64,000 bases of DNA, from the NCBI RefSeq assembly GCF_000380645.1, contig NZ_AQXZ01000015.1, positions 124,001 through 188,000 on the forward strand, written 5' to 3'. The DNA comes from Smaragdicoccus niigatensis DSM 44881 = NBRC 103563. GTDB lineage: Bacteria; Actinomycetota; Actinomycetes; Mycobacteriales; Mycobacteriaceae. A model generated the notes under the pieces. That model was not told where the DNA came from and made no database searches. It worked only from the letters and a program-made list of their open reading frames with translations. A program made the translations under genes and the position numbers. This document shows positions 52,677 through 61,104 of the stretch, one piece after another (within the stretch, counting starts at the first letter, position 1; every line of letters starts with the position of its first letter).

Positions 52677-53768
52677 TCAGGAGATAGCTGCGATTGCAGC
52701 TTCCAGCTTGGCCTTGAAGGCCTCCGGAAGTGCGACGTAGCCGTCACCCGGGTCACCAGCGGCAGCAGCAGTCAGGAAGGCCTTGACTGCCTTTGCGACG
52801 TTGGCGTCCGCGTACTTCGAGCACACGATCTCGTAGGTGGCGAGCATGATCGGGTACGCACCAGCCGTGGTCGGCTTGTAGAACGACGAGGTGTCGAGAA
52901 CGAGGTCGTTGCCCTCGCCCTTGATCTTGACGCTGTCGACAGCCTTGGCAGCTGATTCCTTGCTCAGTTCGACCGCGTCCGGACCAGCCGAGGTGACGAT
53001 CTTGGCAACGTTGAGGTCCTTGGCGAACGACCACTCCATGTAGGAGATGGCACCCTCGGTGGACGAAACGGCAGACTTGACGCCGTCGCTCTTGTCCGCA
53101 CCCTCGCCGACGCCGCCGCCGAAGGCCTTGCCCTTACCGGTGTAAGCGCCGTCCGAAGCCGCCGCGAGGTACTTCTGGAAGTTGTCGGTGGTGCCCGACT
53201 CGTCGCTACGGAAGACGACGACGATCGGCTTGTCCGGGAGGTTCTTGCCCGAGTTCAGCGCGGCGATGGCCGGGTCGTTCCACTTGGTGATCTCGCCCTT
53301 GAAGATCTTGGCGAGGGTCGGTCCGTCGAACGCGACACCCTCGACACCCGGGAGGTTGTACGCAACCGCGATCGGGCCGAAGACCGTCGGGAGGTTCCAG
53401 GCGTCGCTGCCGCAACGTGCCTTGGCCTTCTCGATCTCGCCCTTGTCCGCGTTGAGCGGCGAGTCCGAGCCGGCGAAGTCGGTCAGGCCGGCGAGGAAGT
53501 CCGAGACACCCTGTCCCGATCCGGTCGGGTTGTAGTCCAGGGTGTAGCCGGAGCACGAAGCCTCGTAGTTGGCGATGAAGCGCTCCATGGCGTTCTTCTG
53601 GGCGCTCGAGCCGCTGGCGGCGAGCTTCTGCTTGCCTGCGCAGATCTTGGCGTCAACGGTGCTGGCACCGCCGGCCGAGTTGGTGTTGTTGTCGCTGCCA
53701 CAGGCCGACACAAGAAGGGCACCAGCAGCGAGGAGGCTGACTGCTGCACCTGAACGCTTGAGCTTCAC
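52677..53768 (-). CDS. pstS: Phosphate-binding lipoprotein PstS
   Basis: 363 residues. A lipoprotein signal ([23 protein letters not shown], lipobox Cys23) anchors it outside the membrane. The phosphate-binding segments are visible: [35 protein letters not shown] and [18 protein letters not shown]. The GTG at 53768 has AAGGA 5 nt upstream; the 13-residue longer frame from 53807 lacks this. First gene of pstSCAB, preceded by PHO-box repeats. Confidence 0.96.
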   Translation of the reverse strand: MKLKRSGAAVSLLAAGALLVSACGSDNNTNSAGGASTVDAKICAGKQKLAASGSSAQKNAMERFIANYEASCSGYTLDYNPTGSGQGVSDFLAGLTDFAGSDSPLNADKGEIEKAKARCGSDAWNLPTVFGPIAVAYNLPGVEGVAFDGPTLAKIFKGEITKWNDPAIAALNSGKNLPDKPIVVVFRSDESGTTDNFQKYLAAASDGAYTGKGKAFGGGVGEGADKSDGVKSAVSSTEGAISYMEWSFAKDLNVAKIVTSAGPDAVELSKESAAKAVDSVKIKGEGNDLVLDTSSFYKPTTAGAYPIMLATYEIVCSKYADANVAKAVKAFLTAAAAGDPGDGYVALPEAFKAKLEAAIAAIS

Positions 53769-53880
53769 AGATGTCCTTAACGTTTTGGGTGAGGCCGTCT
53801 GCCCCACCTATCCAGGGATATCGAAAGTTGTTCATCCCTGTCTTGGGATCTTTTGCTTTCGGTGAGAAAGCTAAGGAACG

Positions 53881-53924
53881 TCAATGAACGTGGAAGTGGT
53901 AAAAGCTGAACGGAAGGTGAACAG
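53881..53924 (-). promoter_or_regulatory. PHO-box tandem 11-bp repeats upstream of pstS
   Basis: Read on the minus strand, four adjacent 11-mers start at 53924, 53913, 53902 and 53891, with leading bases GTTCACC, GTTCAGC, ACCACTT and GTTCATT. Three of the four match GTTCA. This is the direct-repeat geometry of PhoP/RegX3 boxes; the array ends about 110 bp before the pstS start. Confidence 0.72.
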
Positions 53925-53951
53925 CAGATGTCTCCGCTGGTAGATCCGCTT

Positions 53952-54830
53952 TTACGAAGGGCCGTTTGTGGCATAAGCCACGTCAACGGCGTGCTTTTTA
54001 AACCCAAGATCGCGATATACGGCGAGCGCCGGACGGTTATTTCCTTCAACATATAGGGCAACTGTCTTCGTGCCATTGTTGCGCAAATAATTGAGTCCCG
54101 CCGAAGTAAGAGCTCGACCGAGCCCACTGCCTTGCTGATTCGGGTCGACGGCGACGATGTAAACCTCACCAAGATCACTACCGGGCTGGCGTTTTGTCCA
54201 GTGGAAGCCTCGGATCGTGTCGCCTGGCCCGGGCGCGATGAGCAGTCCGCCCGGATCGAACCACTCTGATTCCCGCCGATTATCGATTTCCCGCTGCGTC
54301 CAGCCACCTTGTTCCGGGTGCCAGGCGAAGGCCGCATTGTTGACGCGGAGCAATTCCGCATCGTCGGACGGGCCGGCGTAAGAACGGATCGGAATGTCGG
54401 GAACGGCGAATTCTTCGTCGAGCGGCCGCCGGAGTTGCAGTAACTCGCGAACGACCGTCAGGTTGAGGTCCGCCGCGGCCGCGCGCGCCGCCTCGAGGTC
54501 GCCGTGTGCCCACAAACGAGTCGACGGTCCTCCGCGTTCGAAAACCGCAGTGATCATTTGTCGACCGATGCCTTGCCGCCGCATCGCCGGCGCCACCACG
54601 ACCTCGGCCATCGGATCGTGGCCCGCACGGGGTTCGACGAGGCTCGCGTAGCCAGCAACGGTGTCACCCGCCCACGCCAGAAGATGCGCGTACCCGGGTT
54701 CGCCGTCGAGCGCGTGCCGACCGGGCTCCCCCACCGCATTGACGCCGTCATGCTCGGACGCCTGTTCGAGAATCTGCCGAACGACGTCGGCCTCCCAAGC
54801 TTGGAGAACCGGAGACCAGACGAGTCGCAA
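53952..54830 (-). CDS. mshD: Mycothiol synthase MshD
   Basis: 292 residues with two GNAT acetyltransferase domains. N-terminal domain: AGYASLVEP, EVVVAPAMRRQGIGRQMI. C-terminal: GEVYIVAVDPNQQGSGLGRALTSAGLNYLRNNG, TVALYVEGNNRPALAVYRDLGFK. It acetylates desacetyl-mycothiol, the last step of mycothiol synthesis. The only start matching homologues is a TTG at 54830, one base after the GlnR-like gene stop, implying tight coupling. The longer frame to 54998 runs through that gene. Confidence 0.92.
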   Translation of the reverse strand: MRLVWSPVLQAWEADVVRQILEQASEHDGVNAVGEPGRHALDGEPGYAHLLAWAGDTVAGYASLVEPRAGHDPMAEVVVAPAMRRQGIGRQMITAVFERGGPSTRLWAHGDLEAARAAAADLNLTVVRELLQLRRPLDEEFAVPDIPIRSYAGPSDDAELLRVNNAAFAWHPEQGGWTQREIDNRRESEWFDPGGLLIAPGPGDTIRGFHWTKRQPGSDLGEVYIVAVDPNQQGSGLGRALTSAGLNYLRNNGTKTVALYVEGNNRPALAVYRDLGFKKHAVDVAYATNGPS

Positions 54831-54831
54831 A

Positions 54832-55548
54832 CTATTCGTCTTCTTCGGAGTCCGGGAAAGTGACGTGATCGCCCTTGGAGCGACCCGGCCGAACGGCCTT
54901 GTAGCCGACGTTGCGGACGGTACCGATGAGTGCCTCGTACTCGGGACCGAGCTTCGCGCGAAGGCGTCGAACGTGGACGTCCACGGTGCGGGTACCACCG
55001 AAGAAGTCGTAGCCCCACACCTCCTGCAGCAGCTGGGCGCGGGTGAACACTCGGCCCGCGTGCTGCGCGAGGTACTTGAGGAGTTCGAACTCCTTGTAAG
55101 TGAGGTCGAGCGGACGGCCCTTGAGTCGAGCCGTGTAGGTGCCCTCGTCGATCACGAGTTCACCGAGCGTGATCTTGCCCGACGCCTCCGCATTGGTCTG
55201 GCCACCGACGCGGCCCACGAGCAGACGCAGACGAGCGTCGAGTTCAGCCGGACCGGTTCCGGGCAGGAGGATGTCGTCGAGGCCCCAGTCGGCGCTGACC
55301 GCAACGAGCCCACCCTCGGTCAGAACCGCGACCACGGGCAGCGACGAACCGGTCGTGCCGAGGAGGCGACACAGTCCGCGCGCGGCAGCCAAATCGGTGC
55401 GTGCGTCGACGAGTGCGATGTCTGCGCTACCGGCTTCGAGGAGCGAGGAGACCTCGGTCGGTGCCGGGCGAACGGTGTGCGGAAGCAGCGCCAGAGAAGG
55501 AAGGACCGACTCGTAGTTCGGATCGGACGTCAGCAGAAGAAGCTCCAT
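54832..55548 (-). CDS. glnR: OmpR-type response regulator GlnR-like
   Basis: 238 residues: an atypical receiver ([21 protein letters not shown], with [15 protein letters not shown]) and a C-terminal winged helix ([57 protein letters not shown]). No sensor kinase gene is adjacent. Actinobacterial GlnR controls nitrogen assimilation as an orphan regulator, and its neighbour mshD is the same in mycobacteria (Rv0818-Rv0819). Divergent from lmeA. Confidence 0.9.
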   Translation of the reverse strand: MELLLLTSDPNYESVLPSLALLPHTVRPAPTEVSSLLEAGSADIALVDARTDLAAARGLCRLLGTTGSSLPVVAVLTEGGLVAVSADWGLDDILLPGTGPAELDARLRLLVGRVGGQTNAEASGKITLGELVIDEGTYTARLKGRPLDLTYKEFELLKYLAQHAGRVFTRAQLLQEVWGYDFFGGTRTVDVHVRRLRAKLGPEYEALIGTVRNVGYKAVRPGRSKGDHVTFPDSEEDE

Positions 55549-55699
55549 GGTCCCCTCCGCTCTTGAATCTGATCCACCCGCACGCGAATTGCCTTGCGCA
55601 ACAGATTAGCGTGACGAACTGCTTCAGCGACGACTGGCACGAAGAAACACACACCCCGTTCTCCGGGCTGGCTCCGCGCGACGACGCGGTGTAGTCACA

Positions 55700-56479
55700 A
55701 TGGAGACCATGCGGAAGCTCATCATCGGTCTCCTGGTCGCGGCGGCAGTCTTCGTGCTGACCGATTTCAGCGCGGCCGCCTACTGCGAGTACCGCTTGTC
55801 GAAGGCACTCCGCGAGCACAGCCAACTATCGACCGACCCCGAGGTCACGATCCACGGCGTGCCCTTCACAGTCGCCGCGATCCGCGGCAAGTTCCCCCAG
55901 GTCGAGATTCGAGCCCGGGGCGTCCACCGCGACCAGATGCGCAATACCTACATCGAGGCCTTGCTGAGCGATGTGGAAATCAGTGGCGGCAAGCTGTTCG
56001 CCGGCGACTACGCCGACGCCAAGGTCGAGACGATTCTGGGCCGCATGCGAATCGACGTCACCGAACTCGGCCAGCAGCTCGGCATTCCGGACCTCGAGAT
56101 CGTGCCCAAGAGCGAGCAGAAGGTAAAGGAGGCCGACCAGGACGCCCTGCCGACCAACGACGGCGTCGTGTTCTCGGGCACGGTCCTCGCCGGCGGCAAG
56201 AAGGTCAAGGTCAATGTGCGCGCCAACCTCTTCATCAGTGCGGGCGCGCTGCGGATCGTTGCACAGGAGCTGGTGGTCGACCCGGACGAAGGCCTGCCCG
56301 CGGAGATCACCGAGGCCGACCAGCCGGCGATCGTCGCCCGCTTCAGCACGGTGATCAACAAGCTGGTCCTGCCGTTCGGCGCGATCCCGCGCAAGGCCTG
56401 GGCCGAAGGTACTCAGATCGTCATCGAAGGCACGTCGACCAAGGTCGAGGTCGCCCTCGACGATCTGCAGATCAAGTAG
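55700..56479 (+). CDS. lmeA: DUF2993 protein, LmeA-like
   Basis: 259 residues. N-terminal hydrophobic anchor (LIIGLLVAAAVFVLTDFSAAAYCEYRLSKAL), then an envelope domain of the DUF2993/TULIP type (VTIHGVPFTVAAIRGKFPQVEIRARGV, then FSTVINKLVLPFGAIPRKAWAEGTQIVIEG). Mycobacterial LmeA (Rv0817c) has phospholipase-like activity and is required for lipomannan elongation. Position beside glnR and a thioredoxin matches. ATG 55709 is an alternative start. Confidence 0.88.
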   Translation: METMRKLIIGLLVAAAVFVLTDFSAAAYCEYRLSKALREHSQLSTDPEVTIHGVPFTVAAIRGKFPQVEIRARGVHRDQMRNTYIEALLSDVEISGGKLFAGDYADAKVETILGRMRIDVTELGQQLGIPDLEIVPKSEQKVKEADQDALPTNDGVVFSGTVLAGGKKVKVNVRANLFISAGALRIVAQELVVDPDEGLPAEITEADQPAIVARFSTVINKLVLPFGAIPRKAWAEGTQIVIEGTSTKVEVALDDLQIK

Positions 56480-56484
56480 GTGCG

Positions 56485-56928
56485 ATGAGCGGCAGTGTTT
56501 ACCCGGTGATCATCGGCCTGATCGCGCTCGCATTGGCGACCGCAGCCGGGCTGTGGCTGAACAAGCGGGACGGCGAGATCCGGCATGCGGCGATCGACGA
56601 GTCAGAGGAGCTCCTCGCCCTACTGACCGAGGTCGGGTTCACCGGCGCCGGACCAGCTGTGGTGCATTTCTCGGCGGACTGGTGCGCGCCCTGCAAGGCC
56701 GTCGCTCGGGTCGTCAGCGGCGTCACGAACGATCTTGCGGACTCGCCGCACCCGCCGCAGGACCTGGAAGTCGACATCGACGAAAACCCAATTCTGTCAA
56801 GGTATTTGCGGGTTCTGTCGCTGCCCACGACGTTCATCATCGACCGCGACGGCGCGCAGAAGTTCCGCGCCGCGGGGGTGCCTGGTGCCACTGACCTGCG
56901 GACTGTTCTCGAACCCCTCAGCCACTGA
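56485..56928 (+). CDS. Membrane-anchored thioredoxin-fold protein (ThiX-like, Rv0816c)
   Basis: 147 residues. An N-terminal membrane helix (VYPVIIGLIALALATAAGLWL) precedes a thioredoxin fold with CxxC at Cys67-Cys70 (SADWCAPCKAV) and the cis-Pro segment LSLPTTFIIDRDG. It should exchange disulfides, probably facing the cytoplasm or periplasm depending on orientation. It lies 5 bp behind lmeA and ahead of the cysteine-leader operon, as in mycobacteria. Confidence 0.88.
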   Translation: MSGSVYPVIIGLIALALATAAGLWLNKRDGEIRHAAIDESEELLALLTEVGFTGAGPAVVHFSADWCAPCKAVARVVSGVTNDLADSPHPPQDLEVDIDENPILSRYLRVLSLPTTFIIDRDGAQKFRAAGVPGATDLRTVLEPLSH

Positions 56929-56965
56929 CTAATTTGCATACATGGCCGTAGCGAAAATTTCCGCG

Positions 56966-56971
56966 TAAACT
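56966..56971 (+). promoter_or_regulatory. Leaderless -10 element for the cysteine leader peptide
   Basis: TAAACT followed by seven bases and GTG 56979, the expected geometry for a transcript that begins at the start codon. Confidence 0.6.
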
Positions 56972-56978
56972 CGCCGAC

Positions 56979-57068
56979 GTGTATTACCGCTCCGAGCTCA
57001 TGCTCACTCGACGCCGCACAGTTGATCTGTGCCGGTTGAGCGGTACCTGTTGTCGCCCCTGCTGCTGA
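56979..57068 (+). CDS. Cysteine-rich leader peptide (attenuator ORF) of the sulfurtransferase operon
   Basis: A 29-codon ORF starting at GTG and ending TGC-TGC-TGA. The middle reads LTRRRTVDLCRLSG and five of the last twelve residues are Cys (CRLSGTCCRPCC). Similar leaderless polycysteine ORFs precede the same operon in mycobacteria, where ribosome stalling on Cys codons when cysteine is scarce is reported to relieve attenuation. It lies 100 bp before the DUF4395 gene. GGCC-attcc-GGCC and other short inverted repeats follow it and could form the switching stems. Confidence 0.82.
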   Translation: MYYRSELMLTRRRTVDLCRLSGTCCRPCC

Positions 57069-57168
57069 TCCCCTCGGCCATTCCGGCCACCAGATCCGCG
57101 TGTATTGCCCGGCAGAGCTCTGTTCATCGAGCCATGGGTCTGCACACAAACACAGGAGCTTCTCCCAC

Positions 57169-57669
57169 ATGTCCGCATCGTCAGAACAAACCCTGACCAC
57201 CACCAGCGGCACGACGGTCAAACCCGCACTCGACCAGGTCGATGTCCGCGGTCCGCGTTTCGCTGCCTGGGTCACGACGGCCGTCCTCGTTGCCGTTCTC
57301 GCGATCCTCGCCTTCTCCCCGCCACTCGCGGCACTCGTGCTCGCCGCTCAGACCGTGGTCTTCCTGGTCGGCGCCATCGTCGGCCCGCGTCGACACCCGT
57401 ACGGCCGGATCTACAGCCGCTTCATCCAGCCCCGCCTCGGCCCGGTCACCGAGAAGGAACCCGCCGCACCGCTGCGGTTCGCCCAGGGCGTCGGTTTCGT
57501 CTTCGCCGGAGTCGGCCTAGTCGCCCTCACTTTCGGCGCCACGACGGTAGCGTCCGTTGCGGTCGGATTCGCACTGTTCGCGGCGTTCCTCAACGCGGCG
57601 TTCGCGATCTGCCTCGGCTGCTTGATCTACCCGTTCGCAGCTCGACTCGTCAGTCGCCAGCCCGCATAG
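57169..57669 (+). CDS. DUF4395 membrane protein
   Basis: 166 residues with a soluble N-terminus and three to four hydrophobic helices (VTTAVLVAVLAILAFSPPLAALVLAAQTVVFLVGAIVG; FAQGVGFVFAGVGLVALTFG; SVAVGFALFAAFLNAAFAICLGCLIYPF). The motif ICLGCxxYPF is typical of DUF4395. Always next to thiosulfate sulfurtransferase in mycolata, so possibly a sulfur-compound membrane protein. The ATG at 57169 has AGGAG 10 nt upstream; the frame opens at 57100. Confidence 0.88.
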   Translation: MSASSEQTLTTTSGTTVKPALDQVDVRGPRFAAWVTTAVLVAVLAILAFSPPLAALVLAAQTVVFLVGAIVGPRRHPYGRIYSRFIQPRLGPVTEKEPAAPLRFAQGVGFVFAGVGLVALTFGATTVASVAVGFALFAAFLNAAFAICLGCLIYPFAARLVSRQPA

Positions 57670-57723
57670 TCGCGGCCGACCGACGCACCTCCGTAGAACT
57701 TCACATCCGAAAGGGACTTCATC

Positions 57724-58563
57724 ATGGCCCGCTCCGACGTTCTCGTCTCGGCCGACTGGGTTGAGCAGAACCTCGACACCCCCGGCATCGTTCTCGTCGA
57801 GGTCGACGAAGACACCACCGCCTACGACGGCGGACACATCAAGGGCGCCATCAAGCTCGACTGGCGCAAGGACCTGCAGGACCAGGTTCGCCGCGACTTC
57901 GTCAATCGCGAGCAGTTCTCCGCACTGCTCTCCGAGCGCGGCGTCTCGAACGACGACACCGTGATCCTCTACGGCGGCAACAACAACTGGTTCGCCGCCT
58001 ACGCGTACTGGTACTTCAAGCTCTACGGCCACGCCGACGTCAAACTCCTCGACGGTGGCCGCAAGAAGTGGGAACTCGACGGTCGCGACCTGTCCGCCGA
58101 CGCCGTCTCGCGTCCGGCCACCGACTACAAGGCCGCCGAGCAGGACCTCACGATTCGGGCTTTCCGCGACGAGGCGATCGCAGTCTCCAATGACGGATCG
58201 AAGAACCTCATCGACGTCCGCTCCCCCGACGAGTTCGCTGGCCGCATCCTCGCGCCGGCACACCTGCCGCAGGAACAGAGCCAGCGTCCCGGCCACATTC
58301 CGGGTGCGCTCAACGTGCCGTGGAGCAAAGCGGCCAACGAGGACGGCACGTTCAAGTCCGACGACGAGCTCACGTCGCTCTACGGTGCCGCCGGCCTCGA
58401 CGGCTCGAAGTCGACCATCGCGTACTGCCGGATCGGCGAGCGTTCCTCGCATACCTGGTTCGTCCTGCGGGAACTCCTCGGCCACGAGGACGTCAAGAAC
58501 TACGACGGCAGCTGGACCGAATACGGCTCGCTCGTCGGCGCACCGATCGCACTCGGCGACTAG
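57724..58563 (+). CDS. cysA: Thiosulfate sulfurtransferase (rhodanese, CysA2/CysA3-like)
   Basis: 279 residues, two rhodanese domains. The C-terminal domain carries the persulfide Cys235 in IAYCRIGERSSHTWFVLRELLG; the N-terminal domain is inactive (GGNNNWFAAYAYWYFKLYG at the matching loop). It transfers the sulfane sulfur of thiosulfate to a thiol acceptor. It is preceded by DUF4395 and followed by SseC, matching the mycobacterial sulfur operon controlled by the cysteine leader. Confidence 0.95.
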   Translation: MARSDVLVSADWVEQNLDTPGIVLVEVDEDTTAYDGGHIKGAIKLDWRKDLQDQVRRDFVNREQFSALLSERGVSNDDTVILYGGNNNWFAAYAYWYFKLYGHADVKLLDGGRKKWELDGRDLSADAVSRPATDYKAAEQDLTIRAFRDEAIAVSNDGSKNLIDVRSPDEFAGRILAPAHLPQEQSQRPGHIPGALNVPWSKAANEDGTFKSDDELTSLYGAAGLDGSKSTIAYCRIGERSSHTWFVLRELLGHEDVKNYDGSWTEYGSLVGAPIALGD

Positions 58564-58590
58564 CCGACAGACAACAGGGGGAATTGGAGA

Positions 58591-58893
58591 ATGTGCGGAG
58601 CACCAGCACAGGGACAGGTTCTGCCGGCGGGCATCAACCTGGAGAAAGAGACGGTCATCACCGGCCGGATCGTGAAGTCCACCGGTGAAGCGGTCGGCGG
58701 CGCGTTCGTCAGACTGCTCGACAAGACCGGCGAATTCACCGCCGAGGTGGTGGCGTCGGCGACTGGAGCGTTCCGCTTCTTCGCAGCTCCGGGCACCTGG
58801 ACTGTCCGGGCCCTCTCCAAGTCCGGCAACGGCGACGTGACGCTGACCCCGCAGTCCGCGGGAATTCACAACGTCGACGTCCAAGTGGACTAG
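58591..58893 (+). CDS. sseC: SseC-like DUF1416 protein
   Basis: 100 residues, beta-rich with a carboxypeptidase-regulatory-like fold: VITGRIVKSTGEAVGGAFVRLLDKTGEFTAEVVASATGAFRFFAAPGTWTVRALS. It begins MCGAPAQGQ, conserved in mycobacterial SseC. Role in sulfur metabolism is inferred from its operon. It starts 28 bp after the sulfurtransferase. The last base of its stop is the first base of a MITE-like palindrome. Confidence 0.92.
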   Translation: MCGAPAQGQVLPAGINLEKETVITGRIVKSTGEAVGGAFVRLLDKTGEFTAEVVASATGAFRFFAAPGTWTVRALSKSGNGDVTLTPQSAGIHNVDVQVD

Positions 58894-59052
58894 GCCGTGT
58901 CTGGCAATTCCTGGCCGTAGCGAGCGGCGGTCAGGTGCGCGGGATGCAAGGCGGACGAGGAGCACATAGCGGAGCTATATGCGACGAGGACAACGCCGCA
59001 GGCCGTGTGCCTGGGCGCCGCGCAGCAGGTCACGGGATTGCCAGACATGGCC
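58893..59052. mobile_element. 160-bp MITE-like imperfect palindrome
   Basis: The ends GGCCGTGTCTGGCAAT and (complement of the right end) GGCCATGTCTGGCAAT match at 15 of 16 bases, and the similarity of the two arms continues inward to a centre ATAGC-GGA-GCTAT at 58966-58978, exactly mid-element. There is no ORF. This is the form of a miniature inverted-repeat transposable element or a mobile palindromic repeat. I see no clear target-site duplication. RNA copied from it would form a very long hairpin. Confidence 0.7.
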
Positions 59053-59067
59053 CCGCTCCATAACGAC

Positions 59068-59110
59068 CGAACAACTCCTTCCGGATCCGACATCCGGGAG
59101 GAGTTGTTCG
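59068..59110 (+). terminator. Strong two-part hairpin terminator
   Basis: Outer 12-bp perfect stem CGAACAACTCCT/AGGAGTTGTTCG and inner 6-bp stem CCGGAT/ATCCGG, followed by TTTCCCC. It ends the sulfurtransferase operon, beyond the palindromic element. Confidence 0.85.
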
Positions 59111-59139
59111 TTTCCCCTAATAACGAGTTCCTGACTAGG

Positions 59140-59247
59140 ATGTTCGCCATGGTGCTTTTCTTCGAGACCCTTCTCGTCCTGGCATCGCTGCTGATCACCT
59201 GGTTCGCGGTGTACGTGCTGTACCGGTTGGTCACTGACGAGTCGTGA
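59140..59247 (+). CDS. Tiny single-helix membrane protein
   Basis: 35 residues from ATG 59140 (or 32 from ATG 59149). Almost all of it is one membrane helix ([27 protein letters not shown]) with a short acidic tail. Its stop overlaps the GTG of the nitrobindin-like gene (GTGA), so it is translated. Function unknown. Confidence 0.65.
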   Translation: MFAMVLFFETLLVLASLLITWFAVYVLYRLVTDES

Positions 59248-59912
59248 CGTCCCCTGACGATCGCCTTTCTGGCGACGAAGCGATCGCCAATGCCGAAGTC
59301 CGTGCACAGGAAACGGGCAAACGCAATATTCCGGTGATGCCTGGCCTCGTCGCGCCCGATGAGACTGCCAACCTGCGTTTTGGGCCGAACCTCAGCGATG
59401 CCCTGCTCGCACTGCTGCCGATGGTCGGCGTCTGGCGTGGCGTGGGTGAAGCCATCGATCTGCACAGCGGCGAGCCGGACGGCCCAGGCGAGAGCTACCG
59501 GTTCGGCCAGCAGATCGTCGTATCGCACGATGGCGGCGACTACCTGAACTGGGATTCGCGCTCCTGGCGTCTCACCGAAGACGAAGAATTCCACTCCCCG
59601 CACCTGCGTGAGACCGGCTTCTGGCGCGTCGCGACCGGCGACGATGTTCCCGACGGCGAGTCGCTCGAACTCGTCCTGGCTCATTCGACCGGAATCGTCG
59701 AGCTGTACTACGGCGCCGCGCTGACGCAATCGTCCTGGGAACTCGCGACCGACGTCGTCATTCGTTCGCAGACCAGCATCGTCGTCGGTGGTGCGAAGCG
59801 GCTCTACGGAATCGTCGACGGCGGCGACCTCGCATACGTCGAGGAGCGCATCGACGCCGACGGCGAACTTCGGCCGCACATCTCCGCGCGCCTCGCCCGC
59901 TACGTCGGCTAG
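59244..59912 (+). CDS. Nitrobindin-like haem-binding beta-barrel protein (Rv0813c-like)
   Basis: 222 residues. After an N-terminal 40-residue lead comes a ten-stranded barrel with the GxWxGxG signature ([10 protein letters not shown]), NWDSRSW and a C-terminal His in [10 protein letters not shown] that serves as haem ligand in nitrobindins. These proteins bind ferric haem and react with NO or peroxynitrite; the Mtb homologue was first described as fatty-acid-binding-like. The GTG overlaps the tiny membrane protein stop. Confidence 0.88.
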   Translation: MTSPDDRLSGDEAIANAEVRAQETGKRNIPVMPGLVAPDETANLRFGPNLSDALLALLPMVGVWRGVGEAIDLHSGEPDGPGESYRFGQQIVVSHDGGDYLNWDSRSWRLTEDEEFHSPHLRETGFWRVATGDDVPDGESLELVLAHSTGIVELYYGAALTQSSWELATDVVIRSQTSIVVGGAKRLYGIVDGGDLAYVEERIDADGELRPHISARLARYVG

Positions 59913-59952
59913 GGGTATGCGCTAACTTGAGCGCATCGACACTTCCGCACTC

Positions 59953-60759
59953 GTGACCATCGCTCGGCGAGCGCTCGTCTACGTCTATCGCCACCGGCGA
60001 CTGCCGAACTGGCACAATCCGAAACGCTTCACCGACAAGGTCAACTGGCGGATCGTTCGCGACCGCCGCGACGTCTTGATCGGCACATGCGACAAGCTCG
60101 CAATGAAGCGACGCGTAGCGTCGGTCGCCGCCGTTCGTGTCCCGCAGACCTACTGGACCGGCACTGACCTGCGCGAACTTGCGTTGGTCGACCTGCCCGG
60201 CGACTGGGTGCTCAAGCCCAATCATCGGACCGCGAAGGTCATATTCGGCCAGAACAAGCCCGACATCGAGACCCTCATCGCGCAAACCGACGGCTGGCTC
60301 GATGAGGAGAATTGGGCGCAGTCGGGCGAGTGGGCGTACGGCCACTCGGCGCGCGTGTTCCTCGTCGAGGAACGCATCGGCACCGGACCGAAGCCGCCGG
60401 TCGACTACCAGTTCTACGTCTACGACGGCGTGGCGAAGTACGCGATGGTCATCACCGGGCGACCGTCGGACACGACCGCGACGTTCTACGACCGCGACTG
60501 GTGCCGCGTCGCGAGCAACCCGGGCGGCGAGCACCTCCCCCACGCGGACGCGCCGCCGAACCTCGATGAGATGTTCGAGGTCGCCGGACGGATCGGTCGC
60601 GGTTTCGACTTCATCCGGGTCGATCTCTACAACGTCGACGGCACCATCTGGTTCGGCGAGACGACGCCCTACCCGGTCAGCGGAATGGGCCGGTTCGTGC
60701 CCGATGATTTCGATTTCGAACTGGGGAGCCACTGGCAGTTGCCATCGTCGACTCGCTGA
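59953..60759 (+). CDS. TupA-like ATP-grasp protein
   Basis: 268 residues resembling the TupA-like ATP-grasp family. LPNWHNPKRFTDKVNWRIVRDRRDV and CDKLAMKRRV at the front, WVLKPNHRTAKVIFG (ATP-lysine strand), VDYQFYVYDGVAKYAMVI and FIRVDLYNVDGTIWFGETTPYPVSGMGRF at the end. Family members may ligate amino acids onto cell-wall polymers. GTG start at 59953; monocistronic context. The precise reaction is unknown. Confidence 0.75.
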   Translation: MTIARRALVYVYRHRRLPNWHNPKRFTDKVNWRIVRDRRDVLIGTCDKLAMKRRVASVAAVRVPQTYWTGTDLRELALVDLPGDWVLKPNHRTAKVIFGQNKPDIETLIAQTDGWLDEENWAQSGEWAYGHSARVFLVEERIGTGPKPPVDYQFYVYDGVAKYAMVITGRPSDTTATFYDRDWCRVASNPGGEHLPHADAPPNLDEMFEVAGRIGRGFDFIRVDLYNVDGTIWFGETTPYPVSGMGRFVPDDFDFELGSHWQLPSSTR

Positions 60760-60864
60760 GTCCGGTCACAACTTGTTTTCAGTCCCGGCATGTTCGGTGT
60801 TCGGCGCGAATATCGGATCCACCATTGGCTACATGCTCGACGACGATGTCAGCCTGGAGGTCCC

Positions 60865-61032
60865 GTGAAGCCTGCTAGCGAACTCAGCGACGCCGAACTC
60901 GCGTCCGAATTCCGCGCGGTCGCCCGCCTGCGCCACGAAGGTCCTTCGTCGTCGGCCGAGCAGTTGATCCGGCGACAAACCGCCGTGCTCGACGAGATGA
61001 CCCGTCGGGCCGAGCGCGCGTACGAGGTCTGA
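60865..61032 (+). CDS. Small hypothetical protein
   Basis: 55 residues, helical and charged (ELSDAELASEFRAVARLRHE, then AEQLIRRQTAVLDEMTRRAERAYEV). The GTG at 60865 has a very strong ribosome site GGAGG 4-5 nt upstream, which is why I accept it over the longer frame from 60790. It converges on pabC. Unknown function. Confidence 0.55.
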   Translation: MKPASELSDAELASEFRAVARLRHEGPSSSAEQLIRRQTAVLDEMTRRAERAYEV

Positions 61033-61104
61033 GCGACCCAAGGTCTCTCGCACAGGGGTCTGTACAGAACTGGAGTTTCGTACAGACCGACCGGGACAAG
61101 AAAC

